62,208 nucleotides of DNA from Novosphingobium sp. (GTDB lineage Bacteria; Pseudomonadota; Alphaproteobacteria; Sphingomonadales; Sphingomonadaceae). The stretch covers positions 1 through 62,208 of the forward strand of contig SECS01000006.1 in the NCBI GenBank assembly GCA_004211435.1. The letters are read 5' to 3'. Shown piece after piece: positions 1 through 8,061 of this stretch; within the stretch, counting starts at the first letter, position 1; each line of letters starts with the position of its first letter. Made by a program: the position numbers and the translations under genes. The notes below the pieces were generated by a model, which saw only the letters and a program-made list of their open reading frames with translations, had not been told where the DNA came from and made no database searches.

Positions 1-803
1 TGACCGGTGGATCGCGCGGCCTGGGCCGCGGCATGGTCGAACTGTTTCTCGAGGAAGGTGCGCGCGTGGTCATCGCCGATGTCCTGGAGGAGGAAGGCCG
101 CGCGCTGGCGCAGGACCTCGGCGGCGACGTGCGCTTCAAGCAGACCGACGTATCCAAGCGCGAGGCCGTCCAGGCCCTGGTCGACTACGCGGTCAGCGAA
201 TTCGGCGGGCTCCACGCGATCGTCAACAATGCCGGGCTTTCGGACAACGCCTTCGGCTCGCTGCTCGACGCCGATTTCGACGCCTTCGAGCGGGTCATGG
301 CGGTCAACGTCAAAGGCGTGATGCTCGGCACCCAGATCGCCGCGCGGCACATGGCGCAGCACGGCGGCGGCTCGGTGATCAACGTCTCGTCGATCAGCGG
401 CATCCAGGCCGGCTTCGGCTTCTTCAACTACCGCGCTTCGAAGGCGGCGGTGGTGAACTTCACCCAGTGCGCGGCGATCGAGCTTGGCGTGAACCTCGTC
501 CGCGTCAACTGCATCTGCCCGGGCAACATCCCGACGCCGATGGGCACTTTCGCCGCGGCCGACGAGGACGGCTTGCAGAAGCGCATCCAGGAGGCGGTGA
601 ACGACGTGCGCATGGGCTGGCAACCGCTCAAGCGCCAGGGCAGCCCGCGCGACATCGCCGAGGCCGCACTGTTCCTGTCGAGCGACCGCTCGCGTCAGGT
701 CTCGGGCCAGATCCTCTCGGTCGATGGCGCGGCGACGGCGGGCATGGCCAAGAGCCTGATCGGCGAGATCATGGAAGCCCGGGCGGCGGTGGAAGCGGGC
801 TAA
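1..803 (+). CDS. SDR-family oxidoreductase, 5' end cut by window edge
   Basis: NAD(P)-dependent short-chain dehydrogenase/reductase. The reading frame is open from base 3, where it encodes the Rossmann cofactor motif TGGSRGLGRG, so the true start lies a few codons before the window. The NNAG motif follows (IVNNAGLS), then the catalytic Ser in NVSSISG and the YxxxK pair in YRASK. The C-terminal VDGAA segment is typical of classical SDRs of about 250-270 residues. A short TCCCC/GGGGA hairpin at 816-830 follows the stop and could be a weak terminator. The next gene is convergent. The substrate cannot be told; the nearby P450, SDRs and acyl-CoA ligase suggest a catabolic role (inference). Confidence 0.9.
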   Translation, partial: TGGSRGLGRGMVELFLEEGARVVIADVLEEEGRALAQDLGGDVRFKQTDVSKREAVQALVDYAVSEFGGLHAIVNNAGLSDNAFGSLLDADFDAFERVMAVNVKGVMLGTQIAARHMAQHGGGSVINVSSISGIQAGFGFFNYRASKAAVVNFTQCAAIELGVNLVRVNCICPGNIPTPMGTFAAADEDGLQKRIQEAVNDVRMGWQPLKRQGSPRDIAEAALFLSSDRSRQVSGQILSVDGAATAGMAKSLIGEIMEARAAVEAG

Positions 804-843
804 GCTTCCCGATCATCCCCTTGCAGGGGAGTATCTTTGATGT

Positions 844-1956
844 TCAATCCCAGCCGAACCGGTCGACCAGCCGCGAGCGCTTTCCATCGGCGTCAAGTTG
901 GCGCGCGACGAGGTAGCCCGCGCCCATCCAGCCGCGGCGGGTCCACTTGCCGAACGACAGCCGCGTCCCCGGCGCGCCAGAAGCCGCCGGCACCATCTTC
1001 ACGCGCTCCAGCGCATCGCGCACGCCCTTCGGCGTTAACGGATGGGCATCGGCGAAGGCCCGGAGCAGCACGGTCGCGAGATCGCGGTTGACCACGGGCA
1101 CGCAGTATTCGGGCCGCCGCCCATAGGCTGCGGCGAAGTCGTCAAGGAAGGCCTGGCCGACGGCATTGCCCTCGTCATACTGGTCGAGCCCGGTCCAGCC
1201 GAGGATCGCCCGCCACATCGCCGGGTTGATCCAGGCGTTCTGGAAGGCCGTGCCCATGTAGCGCGGCGGGTCCCAGCCGAGCGCGGCGAGCGCCGGATTG
1301 ACCTGGAGCAGACCGAAGCCGAAACCGCAGTGGACCAGCGCGTCGGGCCGCGCCTCGTGCAGCCGGGCAACGGCTTCGGACACATCCTGCGCGGTCTGGG
1401 CGATCTGGTGTTCGCCGACGATCCGCAGCCCCTGCTCGCGCGCCGCCTTGCGGAAATTGCGCGCATAGGACTCGCCGATCAGCGACTGCTCGACGATCAA
1501 GCCGACGGTCTTGCGGCCTTGCTTGGCGATCAAATCCGCCCAGTAGATCGGCTCGTCGGTCATCGAGCCTTGCGGCAGCGCGAAGGTCCATTCGCCGAGC
1601 CAGTCGTCGGCGCCGCAGACCGAGATTGCGGGCACGCGGAAACGCTCCTCGATCGCCTCGCGCATCGGCACGGCGTTGTCGGTGATCGCCGGGCCGAACA
1701 CCGCGAGGCAGCCCTCGTCGACGAGTTCGCCATAGGCGTCGATCACCGCCTTGACCGTGCCCTTGGGCAGGCCCTCGACCTCGCGGAAGACGATCTCGAC
1801 GTCGCGGTCGATCACGCCCTGCTCGCGGCCTTGGCGGAAGACGAGTTGGAAAGCGTCGGTCAGATCATTGAGCTGATCGCGCGGGAAGCCCGGCGGCAGC
1901 TTGAAATCGAAAAGATAGCCGAGCTTGATCGGCTCGGCATGGCTTTCATAGGCCAT
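844..1956 (-). CDS. ABC-type branched-chain amino acid/amide-binding protein, no signal peptide
   Basis: Periplasmic-binding-protein fold of the Leu/Ile/Val/amide-binding type (Peripla_BP_6-like), 370 residues. The start is set by a strong GGGGAGGAAG ribosome site just upstream of ATG 1956; an upstream in-frame extension would run into ynfA. The N-terminus begins MAYESHAEPIKLGYLFDF and enters the first beta strand almost at once, with no hydrophobic leader. Exported members carry a signal peptide, so this one is probably cytoplasmic, like AmiC-type ligand sensors, or is exported in another way. No ABC permease or ATPase gene is adjacent. The ligand is unknown. Family assignment is good; the intracellular sensing role is inference. 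Confidence 0.8.
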   Translation of the reverse strand: MAYESHAEPIKLGYLFDFKLPPGFPRDQLNDLTDAFQLVFRQGREQGVIDRDVEIVFREVEGLPKGTVKAVIDAYGELVDEGCLAVFGPAITDNAVPMREAIEERFRVPAISVCGADDWLGEWTFALPQGSMTDEPIYWADLIAKQGRKTVGLIVEQSLIGESYARNFRKAAREQGLRIVGEHQIAQTAQDVSEAVARLHEARPDALVHCGFGFGLLQVNPALAALGWDPPRYMGTAFQNAWINPAMWRAILGWTGLDQYDEGNAVGQAFLDDFAAAYGRRPEYCVPVVNRDLATVLLRAFADAHPLTPKGVRDALERVKMVPAASGAPGTRLSFGKWTRRGWMGAGYLVARQLDADGKRSRLVDRFGWD

Positions 1957-1981
1957 CGTCTTCCTCCCCCTCGTCGTTATC

Positions 1982-2305
1982 TCATGCGGTTCGCGGCCCG
2001 AACAGGATGATCGCCGCCCCCGCCAGGCAGACACCGGCGCCGATCAGATCCCAGCGATCGGGCCGCGCGCCTTCGACCGCCCACAGCCAGAGCAGCGCCG
2101 AGGCGATGTAGACCCCACCATAGGCCGCATAGGCACGGCCGGCGTTGTCGGTGTCGACCAAGGTCAGCAGCCAGGCGAACAGCGCCAGCGAGACCATGCC
2201 CGGCAGCAGCCACCAGACCGACTTGCCGAGCTTGAGCCAGGCCCAGAAGGCGAAGCAGCCGGCGATCTCGGCGATGGCAGCGGCAATGTAGGCGAAAGCG
2301 GTCAT
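1982..2305 (-). CDS. YnfA/UPF0060-family small membrane protein
   Basis: 107-residue inner-membrane protein with four predicted hydrophobic helices, matching the YnfA (UPF0060) family in size and in the pattern [18 protein letters not shown] near the N-terminus and [18 protein letters not shown] in the third helix. YnfA proteins resemble small multidrug-resistance transporters, and some have been reported as efflux proteins; the function here is unknown. It ends 25 bases before the ligand-binding protein gene on the same strand, so the two may be co-transcribed. A perfect 12-bp palindrome (ATTGCTAGCAAT, 2311-2322) and a large inverted repeat lie directly upstream, and no ribosome site sits at the usual distance from the start. 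Confidence 0.85.
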   Translation of the reverse strand: MTAFAYIAAAIAEIAGCFAFWAWLKLGKSVWWLLPGMVSLALFAWLLTLVDTDNAGRAYAAYGGVYIASALLWLWAVEGARPDRWDLIGAGVCLAGAAIILFGPRTA

Positions 2306-2318
2306 GGAGGATTGCTAG

Positions 2319-2455
2319 CAATTCCTCCCGGGCACGGGGAGGGGGACCATGCGCAGCATGGTGGAGGGGGCTCTCGGCGACCGCGGCTTTTCCGGCCAGC
2401 CCCCTCCACCACGACCTTCGGTCGCGGTCCCCCTCCCCGTACCGGGGAGGAATTA
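2319..2455. repeat. Long imperfect inverted repeat between P450 and ynfA genes
   Basis: Two arms of about 53-57 bases (roughly 2320-2372 and 2398-2454) are reverse complements. Each begins AATTCCTCCC, continues through CACGGGGAGGGGGACC or its near copy, and ends GTGGAGGGGGCT. Each arm also holds its own small hairpin, ACCATGCGCAGCATGGT in the left and a different sequence in the right. The structure looks like a mobile palindromic (REPIN/MITE-like) element. Its right edge touches the TAA stop codon of the P450 gene. It could act as a terminator or mRNA stabiliser for the minus-strand genes. Confidence 0.8.
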
Positions 2456-3709
2456 TCGCCGCAAAAAGGTCAGCGGCAGGCGTTCGATCGTGTGCGTCGC
2501 CAGGGTCGGCAGATAGGTGATCTCGGCCGGATCGATCGCCAGTCTGATATGCTTGAGCCGACGGATGATCTCCTGCGCGGCGACCTTGATCTCCATCCGA
2601 GCCAGCGCGATGCCGACGCAGCGGTGGATGCCGAGCCCGAAGGTCAGATTGGCCCCGACGTTGGGCCGATCGATGTCGAGCGCGTCGGCGTCGGCAAACT
2701 TGGCGGCATCGTGGTTGGCCGCGGCGTACATGATGCAGACCTGCGACTTGGCCGGGATCGTCGTGCCCGACAGCGTGACGTCGTTCATCGCCGTTCGAAA
2801 CAGGCCGTGGACCGGCGGCTGGAGCCGCAGCACTTCCTCGACAAAGCGTGTCATCACCCGCTCGTCGTCAACCTGCGCGTAAAGCCGCTCGGCCAGTTCG
2901 GGCTCGGTCGCAAGCACGAGCAGCAGGTTGACGATTGCCGCCGCTGTCGTGTCGTTGCCAGCGATCAGGAAGCCGCGGACCGTGGCGATCTGCTCGGTCC
3001 AGGACAGCACGGGCTCGGCATCATCGTCGAGCCGCGCGTGGACGAGATCGGAAATCATGTCCTCGCGGCGGTTCGCCTGGCGATCCTTGATGTGCTTGAT
3101 AATGTAGTTCTGCAGTTCGCACATGACCGCCGCGTTCTCGAGCATGTCCTCGCGCGTCTGCATGCGGCCGATCTGGTCGAGCACGGCCTTGGTCCAGAGC
3201 GCGATCTTTTCCGCCGTGACCTCCGCCGCGTCGAAGCCCAGTTGTTCGCAGATAATCTGCGCTGTCACCGGCCCGCCGAAATCCTTCATCCCGTCGCCCT
3301 CGCCGCGTTCGGCCATGGCCTCGACCAAGCCGACGACGATCTGGCGGATGCGCCCCTCGAGATCCTTCACCCGGTGCGCAGTGAAGGCCTTCTCGGTGAG
3401 CTTGCGATAGCGCGTATGCTTGGGCGGATCGATCGCCATGTCGCGGATGAAGCCGCCGCCGTCGCGTTCGAGGATCGCGGCGAATTCGTCGAGAAAGCCG
3501 TTGCCGTAACGGTCCTGATAGCCGTGCTCGAGCGAGAAGTTGACGTCGTCACGCAGCACGGCGGCGGCATCGTCGTACCGGGTCACGAGGTAGAGATCGA
3601 GGCCGGGGTCGTAGTAGACTGGCCGTTCCTCGCGCAGCGCGCGGTAGAACGGGAACGGATCGTTGCGGATCGCCGGATCGAGCCGTGTCTCAGTGCCCGT
3701 CAGTTCCAT
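2453..3709 (-). CDS. Cytochrome P450 monooxygenase
   Basis: Soluble bacterial class I P450, 418 residues, the usual size. The I-helix oxygen-activation motif is AGNDTT (in FLIAGNDTTAAA), the K-helix ExxR lies in EEVLRLQPP, and the heme-thiolate loop is FGLGIHRCVGIALAR, with Cys as the axial ligand. There is no membrane anchor. No ferredoxin or ferredoxin reductase gene is visible nearby, so the redox partners must come from elsewhere. Its start overlaps the end of the upstream SDR gene by 10 bases, and that gene overlaps a further SDR by 4 bases, forming a coupled three-gene unit suited to hydroxylation followed by alcohol oxidation. The substrate is unknown; a terpenoid, steroid or alkyl acid would fit the neighbours. 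Confidence 0.95.
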   Translation of the reverse strand: MELTGTETRLDPAIRNDPFPFYRALREERPVYYDPGLDLYLVTRYDDAAAVLRDDVNFSLEHGYQDRYGNGFLDEFAAILERDGGGFIRDMAIDPPKHTRYRKLTEKAFTAHRVKDLEGRIRQIVVGLVEAMAERGEGDGMKDFGGPVTAQIICEQLGFDAAEVTAEKIALWTKAVLDQIGRMQTREDMLENAAVMCELQNYIIKHIKDRQANRREDMISDLVHARLDDDAEPVLSWTEQIATVRGFLIAGNDTTAAAIVNLLLVLATEPELAERLYAQVDDERVMTRFVEEVLRLQPPVHGLFRTAMNDVTLSGTTIPAKSQVCIMYAAANHDAAKFADADALDIDRPNVGANLTFGLGIHRCVGIALARMEIKVAAQEIIRRLKHIRLAIDPAEITYLPTLATHTIERLPLTFLRR

Positions 3710-4644
3710 TGCGCGTCGGCCCCGTCGTAGGCGCGCAACCCCCAGTCCGAAGTATCCATCGCAGCGAGCCCGACAACGACCGCGCCCTCGGTGTCCATCA
3801 CCCCCGCCCAGCGCGCGGCGATCGTCTCGATCGTATGGTCGCGCTCGTTGAAGCCGGTCGTGCGGCCGATGTAGCAGCGCTGCACCTCACCGCCGACCGA
3901 GTCGATGCATTCGCCGTTCACCGGACAGTCCTGGTGCGCGAGGAATGCGACGGCGGGTGAGGACAGCTGCGGCGGCAGCGACTGCTTGGCATGAGCCAGC
4001 AGCGGCGAATCGTCCTCCATCGTCGAGATGACAAGGCGCGTGTAGCCGGCCGGGCTGACGGCATTGACCTTGATACCGTGCGCCGCGCCCTCGGCCGCCA
4101 GCGCGCGCGTCAGCGACCAAACGCCGCCCTTGCTAGCGGCATAGGCGACCTGATCGGCGAAGCCGGTCATCGAAGCCGAGGTGATGTTGACGATACGGCC
4201 GTAACCCGCCGCTTTCATGTGCGGCCAGGCCGCGCGGCTGCACCAGATCGAGCCCATGAGGTTGATGTCGATGTGCCGCTGGATGTCGCGCGGGCTGATC
4301 GCATCGAAGGGCGCGCCGATCGATATCCCCGCGTTGTTCACAAGGATATCCACCGCGCCGAAGGCATCGAGCGCGGCCTGAACAATCGCCTCCGCGCCCT
4401 CTGGCGTGGCGACAGAAGCGGTGTTGGCGATTGCCTTGCCACCGGCCGCGCGAATCTCCGCAGCGACGGCCTCGGCCGAGGCCGCACCCGGATAGTGGCG
4501 CTGTTCGGGATCGACGCCGATGTCGTTGACCAGGACTTTGGCGCCGCGCGACGCGAGTAACAGCGCGTGCGCTCGGCCGAGGCTGGGATTGCCGCCGGCG
4601 CCGGTGACGATCGCCGTGCGACCATCGAAGCGATAGTCGCTCAT
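3700..4644 (-). CDS. SDR-family oxidoreductase (multifunctional-enzyme-2-like)
   Basis: 314-residue short-chain dehydrogenase. The cofactor motif is GAGGNPSLGRAHALLLASRGA, close to the hydroxyacyl-CoA dehydrogenase domain of peroxisomal multifunctional enzyme type 2 (17beta-HSD4). NNAG lies in LVNNAGIS, the catalytic Ser in NITSASMTG and YxxxK in YAASK. A C-terminal extension of about 70 residues goes beyond the classical SDR length. The ATG at 4644 overlaps the TGA of the preceding SDR gene (ATGA), so this start is preferred over a longer in-frame one. It overlaps the P450 gene by 10 bases. A role in oxidising a hydroxylated or 3-hydroxyacyl-CoA intermediate is inference. Confidence 0.9.
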   Translation of the reverse strand: MSDYRFDGRTAIVTGAGGNPSLGRAHALLLASRGAKVLVNDIGVDPEQRHYPGAASAEAVAAEIRAAGGKAIANTASVATPEGAEAIVQAALDAFGAVDILVNNAGISIGAPFDAISPRDIQRHIDINLMGSIWCSRAAWPHMKAAGYGRIVNITSASMTGFADQVAYAASKGGVWSLTRALAAEGAAHGIKVNAVSPAGYTRLVISTMEDDSPLLAHAKQSLPPQLSSPAVAFLAHQDCPVNGECIDSVGGEVQRCYIGRTTGFNERDHTIETIAARWAGVMDTEGAVVVGLAAMDTSDWGLRAYDGADAQWN

Positions 4645-5387
4645 CGGCTGGTCAGCGCGCCGTCGACCGGGATCGCCTGGCCGTGGACGAAACTCGCGTC
4701 GGGGCCGCAGAGCCACCAGACCGCGGCGCCGATCTCCTGCGGCTGGCCGATGCGCTCGAGCGGGCTGGTCTTGACCAGTTCCTGGATGATCTCGCCCATG
4801 CCCGGGCGCTGCGTCATCGGCGTCTCGATCATGCCCGGACAGACCGCGTTGATGCGGATTCCCTGGCTCGCATATTCGAGCGCCGCGGCCTTGGTCAGCC
4901 CGACGACGCCATGCTTCGAGGCCGAATAGGCGCCGCAGAAGGCTGCGCCGCGGATGCCCGCGGTCGAGGCGCAGTTGACGATCGCGCCACCGCCGGTTTT
5001 CAGCATCGCCGGAATCTGGTGGCGCAGGCAGTGCCAGACGCCGGTCAGGTTTACGCCGATGACGCGGTGCCAGTTGTCGAGCGAACCCTCGGCGGTCAGC
5101 TTGCCGACCTCGCCGTCGATCCCCGCGGCATTGAAACAGGCGTCGATCTGGCCATAGGCGGCAACGGTCTGCTCGACCGCGTTGCGTACGGAATCGTCGT
5201 CGGCGACGTTAGCCTGGATGAAGCGCGCCGCGCCGCCGGCTTCGCGGATCAGGGCCTCGGTCTCGCGGCCGCCGGCCTCGTTCATGTCGACGAGCGCCAC
5301 GGCGTGGCCGCGCTCGGCGAACAGCCGCGCGGTCGCCCGGCCGATGCCGGAGCCCGCGCCCGTCACGAAAGCGATCTTCTCCGCCAT
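4641..5387 (-). CDS. SDR-family oxidoreductase
   Basis: Classical 248-residue short-chain dehydrogenase and first gene of the SDR-SDR-P450 unit. Cofactor motif TGAGSGIGRATA lies near residue 10, the acidic residue after beta-2 (ALVDMNEAGG) favours NAD over NADP, catalytic Ser is in NCASTAG and YxxxK is YSASK. The ATG at 5387 follows an AGAGGAAGAG ribosome site; the longer open frame upstream has no better start. It diverges from the acyl-CoA ligase gene across a 174-base region holding a 25-bp palindrome that could be a regulator site. The substrate is not determined. Confidence 0.92.
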   Translation of the reverse strand: MAEKIAFVTGAGSGIGRATARLFAERGHAVALVDMNEAGGRETEALIREAGGAARFIQANVADDDSVRNAVEQTVAAYGQIDACFNAAGIDGEVGKLTAEGSLDNWHRVIGVNLTGVWHCLRHQIPAMLKTGGGAIVNCASTAGIRGAAFCGAYSASKHGVVGLTKAAALEYASQGIRINAVCPGMIETPMTQRPGMGEIIQELVKTSPLERIGQPQEIGAAVWWLCGPDASFVHGQAIPVDGALTSR

Positions 5388-5472
5388 CGTCTCTTCCTCT
5401 CTCGTTTTTCTCGTTGGCTCACGAATTCGCACAGGTCGCGCAGACCGCACAATCGGCGACTCATCGGGAGCG

Positions 5473-5497
5473 TGGAACGAAGCCTATCATCGTTCCA
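5473..5497. promoter_or_regulatory. Candidate operator, perfect 8-bp inverted repeat
   Basis: TGGAACGA (5473-5480) and TCGTTCCA (5490-5497) are exact reverse complements separated by nine bases, in the divergent region between the SDR-SDR-P450 unit and the acyl-CoA ligase gene. The size and position suit a TetR-family dimer site, and a TetR gene lies just downstream of the ligase. A partial relative (CGTTCCAG at about 7984) occurs in the region between the TetR gene and the crotonase gene. Binding by that regulator is inference. Confidence 0.5.
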
Positions 5498-5561
5498 GCC
5501 AATCGCAGTGGACCCGCCCTGCCTCTCGCGGCAATGAAGTAGCGTCCGAAAAGGAGAGATC

Positions 5562-7175
5562 ATGAGCGGGACCGAACCGGCTTCCACGATACCCGCAATG
5601 CTCGCCGGCCTCGCCGCCACGCGCGCCGATCACGAGGCGATCGCCACGGTCGCCGAGACCGTGAGCTATGCCGAGCTCGACGCGCGCAGCGCCGAGATGG
5701 CACGCGCCTTGATCGCCACCGGCGCGGGCAAGGGTACGCGGATCGCGCTGATCGCGCCCGACGGGCTGCTCTGGGCGACGGCCTTCCTCGCCGCCCTGCG
5801 GATCGGCGGGCTGATCACCTGCGTCTCGACGATGGCGACGCCCAAGGAACTCGCGCACATCCTGCGCAACAGCGATACCCAGGTGCTGATCTCGGCGCGG
5901 CGCTTCCTCAGTCACGACTATGCGCGGACGATCGCGGCCGCCTTCCCTGCACTGGGCACCTGCGCGCCCGAAGCGTTGCGGCTCGCCGACGCGCCCTACC
6001 TGCGCGCGGCCTGGCTCGACGATGCCGAAGGGCTTGCGTGGGCCGGTTCAATCGACGGCCTGCTGGCGCGCGCAGATGCGGTCGGCCCGGAGATCCTGGC
6101 GGCGGTCGAGGCGCAGGTCGCGCCGAGCGACGATGCGGTGATCGTCTACACCTCGGGCAGCACCTCGCTGCCCAAGGCCGTGGTCCACACCCAATGGAAC
6201 GTCACCCGCCACCCGCCCGAACTGGCCAAGTTGTTTGTGATAAAGCCCGAGGACCGCATGCTGCCTATGCTGCCGGCCTTCTGGTTGGGCGGCATGGCGA
6301 TGTTCTTCCAGGTGCTGAGCCAGGGCGCGACCTTGGTCTATCCGGCCTCGCCCGATCTCGAAGTGGTGGTCGAGACGATCAAGGCGCTCAAGGTCAACCG
6401 GCTCAACGGTTGGGGCGACGGCCTCTCGCGCCTGCGCAAGCTCGCCCCTGAACGCGGCATCGACATCGACAGCATCGTCGGCCTCGGCTTCTTCCGCGAC
6501 GAGACGGGCGAACTTATCCCGCCGCAATTCCAGTCGGGCATGCTCGGCATGAGCGAGACTTTCGCGCCGCACAGCGCAGAGCCGCTGAACTATCGGATGC
6601 CTGCGGACAAACCCCACGCTTGCGGCCGCCCGGTCAACGGCTACGAGCGCCGCGTCGTCGATCCCGAGACCGGCGGCGAAGCACCCGTAGGCGAGATCGG
6701 CGAACTGCAATTGCGTGGTGGCGCGCTGATGCGCGGCCTGTACAAGCGCCGCGAAAGCGAGGTCTTCACCGCCGACGGCTTCTACCCGACCGGCGATCTC
6801 GTCCGCATCGATGCCGACGACTGTCTCTATTTCGTGGCCCGCCGCAACGACATGATCAAGACCCGCGCCGCCAATGTCTCGCGGCTCGAGGTCGAGGCTG
6901 CGCTCAACGAACTGCCCGAAGTCGCGCTGGCCGTGGTGACCGGGCTCGACGATGCCGAGTTCGGGCAGATCGTCGCGGCCGCGGTCGTTCCGGCCGAGGA
7001 CGCGACACCGAGCGAGGAAAGCCTGCGCGCGGCGCTGCGCGAGACACTGTCGAGCTACAAGGTGCCCAAGCGGATCGTCTTCATCACCGAGGACCAGATC
7101 CCGCGCACGGCCACAGGCAAGCTCAAGCTGCACGAATTGGGTAAGCTGATCGAGCGGACCGGCGAACCCACCTAG
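5562..7175 (+). CDS. AMP-binding acyl-CoA synthetase/ligase
   Basis: 537-residue ANL-superfamily enzyme that would activate a carboxylic acid with ATP and couple it to CoA. The phosphate-binding motif is YTSGSTSLPK, the A5 motif GMSETF, the hinge region FYPTGDLVRID, and the C-terminal catalytic Lys lies in PRTATGKLK. The start follows an AAAGGAGAG ribosome site. The A8 loop reads NDMIKTRAANV, with Ala where Gly is usual. The gene ends tail to tail with the TetR gene, overlapping by four bases. Among an SDR/P450 unit, a crotonase and an oxygenase, it probably primes the pathway substrate (inference); the acid is unknown. Confidence 0.93.
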   Translation: MSGTEPASTIPAMLAGLAATRADHEAIATVAETVSYAELDARSAEMARALIATGAGKGTRIALIAPDGLLWATAFLAALRIGGLITCVSTMATPKELAHILRNSDTQVLISARRFLSHDYARTIAAAFPALGTCAPEALRLADAPYLRAAWLDDAEGLAWAGSIDGLLARADAVGPEILAAVEAQVAPSDDAVIVYTSGSTSLPKAVVHTQWNVTRHPPELAKLFVIKPEDRMLPMLPAFWLGGMAMFFQVLSQGATLVYPASPDLEVVVETIKALKVNRLNGWGDGLSRLRKLAPERGIDIDSIVGLGFFRDETGELIPPQFQSGMLGMSETFAPHSAEPLNYRMPADKPHACGRPVNGYERRVVDPETGGEAPVGEIGELQLRGGALMRGLYKRRESEVFTADGFYPTGDLVRIDADDCLYFVARRNDMIKTRAANVSRLEVEAALNELPEVALAVVTGLDDAEFGQIVAAAVVPAEDATPSEESLRAALRETLSSYKVPKRIVFITEDQIPRTATGKLKLHELGKLIERTGEPT

Positions 7176-7882
7176 GAGGCATAGCTCCACTGCGGCGCGG
7201 TCGGGTTGGCGCGGGCACCGTCGAGCAGGTTGCCGAAGCCCGAACGGATGCGCTGGTGGAGCTGCGGCAGCGGAAAAGGCCGGTCCGACCATTCCACACA
7301 GGAAGCCGTCGCGAAAGTGACGAGCTGTTCGGCCAGTTCGCTCAGGTTCGCGTCGGCGCGCAGCACGCCGCATTTCTGCTGCTTCACCAGCAGGCCCTGC
7401 ATGGCTTTGAGCTGCTTGTCGCGGAAGTGGTAGAAGATCCCGCGCGAGGGCGTGAAGAAGATCAGGCAGACCTGGCGGCAGAACTCGGGCGCGGCCTCGA
7501 TCGATTGCAGCCAGCGGCCGATGATCTCGACCACCGCCTCGGGATCGCCGGGATCGGGCAGCGCGGTGTGGCCGACATAGCGCGTATATTCGCTGATCGC
7601 CTCGACGATCGCCTGGTCGCGCGGGCCGACGAGGTTGTAGATCGTCTGCACCGCATGGCCCGAGGCCTGCGCGATGCCGCGCACGGTGACGCCCTCGAGA
7701 CCGTCCTGCGTCAGCAGCCGGCGGATCGTCGCGAGGATCTGCGCACGGCGAAGCCGCTGGTTGCGGCGCGGCGGCGGACTGGCACGGCCCAGCCCCTGAA
7801 AGAGCGGGATCGGGCGCGCGGGATCGTAAGGCACGGCTTGTACCTCCGCCTCGAACGCCGATTGCGACACGATCTCGTTCAC
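7172..7882 (-). CDS. TetR/AcrR-family transcriptional regulator
   Basis: 236-residue repressor-type regulator. A helix-turn-helix at about residues 47-90 contains GVTVRGIAQASGHAVQTIYN, typical of TetR N-termini. It follows an unusually long N-terminal arm of about 40 residues rich in Pro and Arg. The C-terminal ligand domain shows no recognisable specificity. The gene diverges from the crotonase gene across 179 bases and converges on the acyl-CoA ligase gene, so it is well placed to control the catabolic island. A second TetR gene at 61137-61829 shares the PYDP/PDPY-type N-terminal segment and a similar layout. Confidence 0.9.
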   Translation of the reverse strand: MNEIVSQSAFEAEVQAVPYDPARPIPLFQGLGRASPPPRRNQRLRRAQILATIRRLLTQDGLEGVTVRGIAQASGHAVQTIYNLVGPRDQAIVEAISEYTRYVGHTALPDPGDPEAVVEIIGRWLQSIEAAPEFCRQVCLIFFTPSRGIFYHFRDKQLKAMQGLLVKQQKCGVLRADANLSELAEQLVTFATASCVEWSDRPFPLPQLHQRIRSGFGNLLDGARANPTAPQWSYAS

Positions 7883-8061
7883 CGGACAACAACTCCCATT
7901 GGGCGGCGCTTGCGGCCACTCCTCACTGGGACCGGGAGCCTAACGCTGCTGGACGAATGCGCAAGGAGAACGGATCATGGCACCGTTCCAGACAATTGAA
8001 TCGCCGGGCAAGGTGAAAGACTTAAAGCTCGGCAGGACCACGAAACAGGAATACGCACGAC

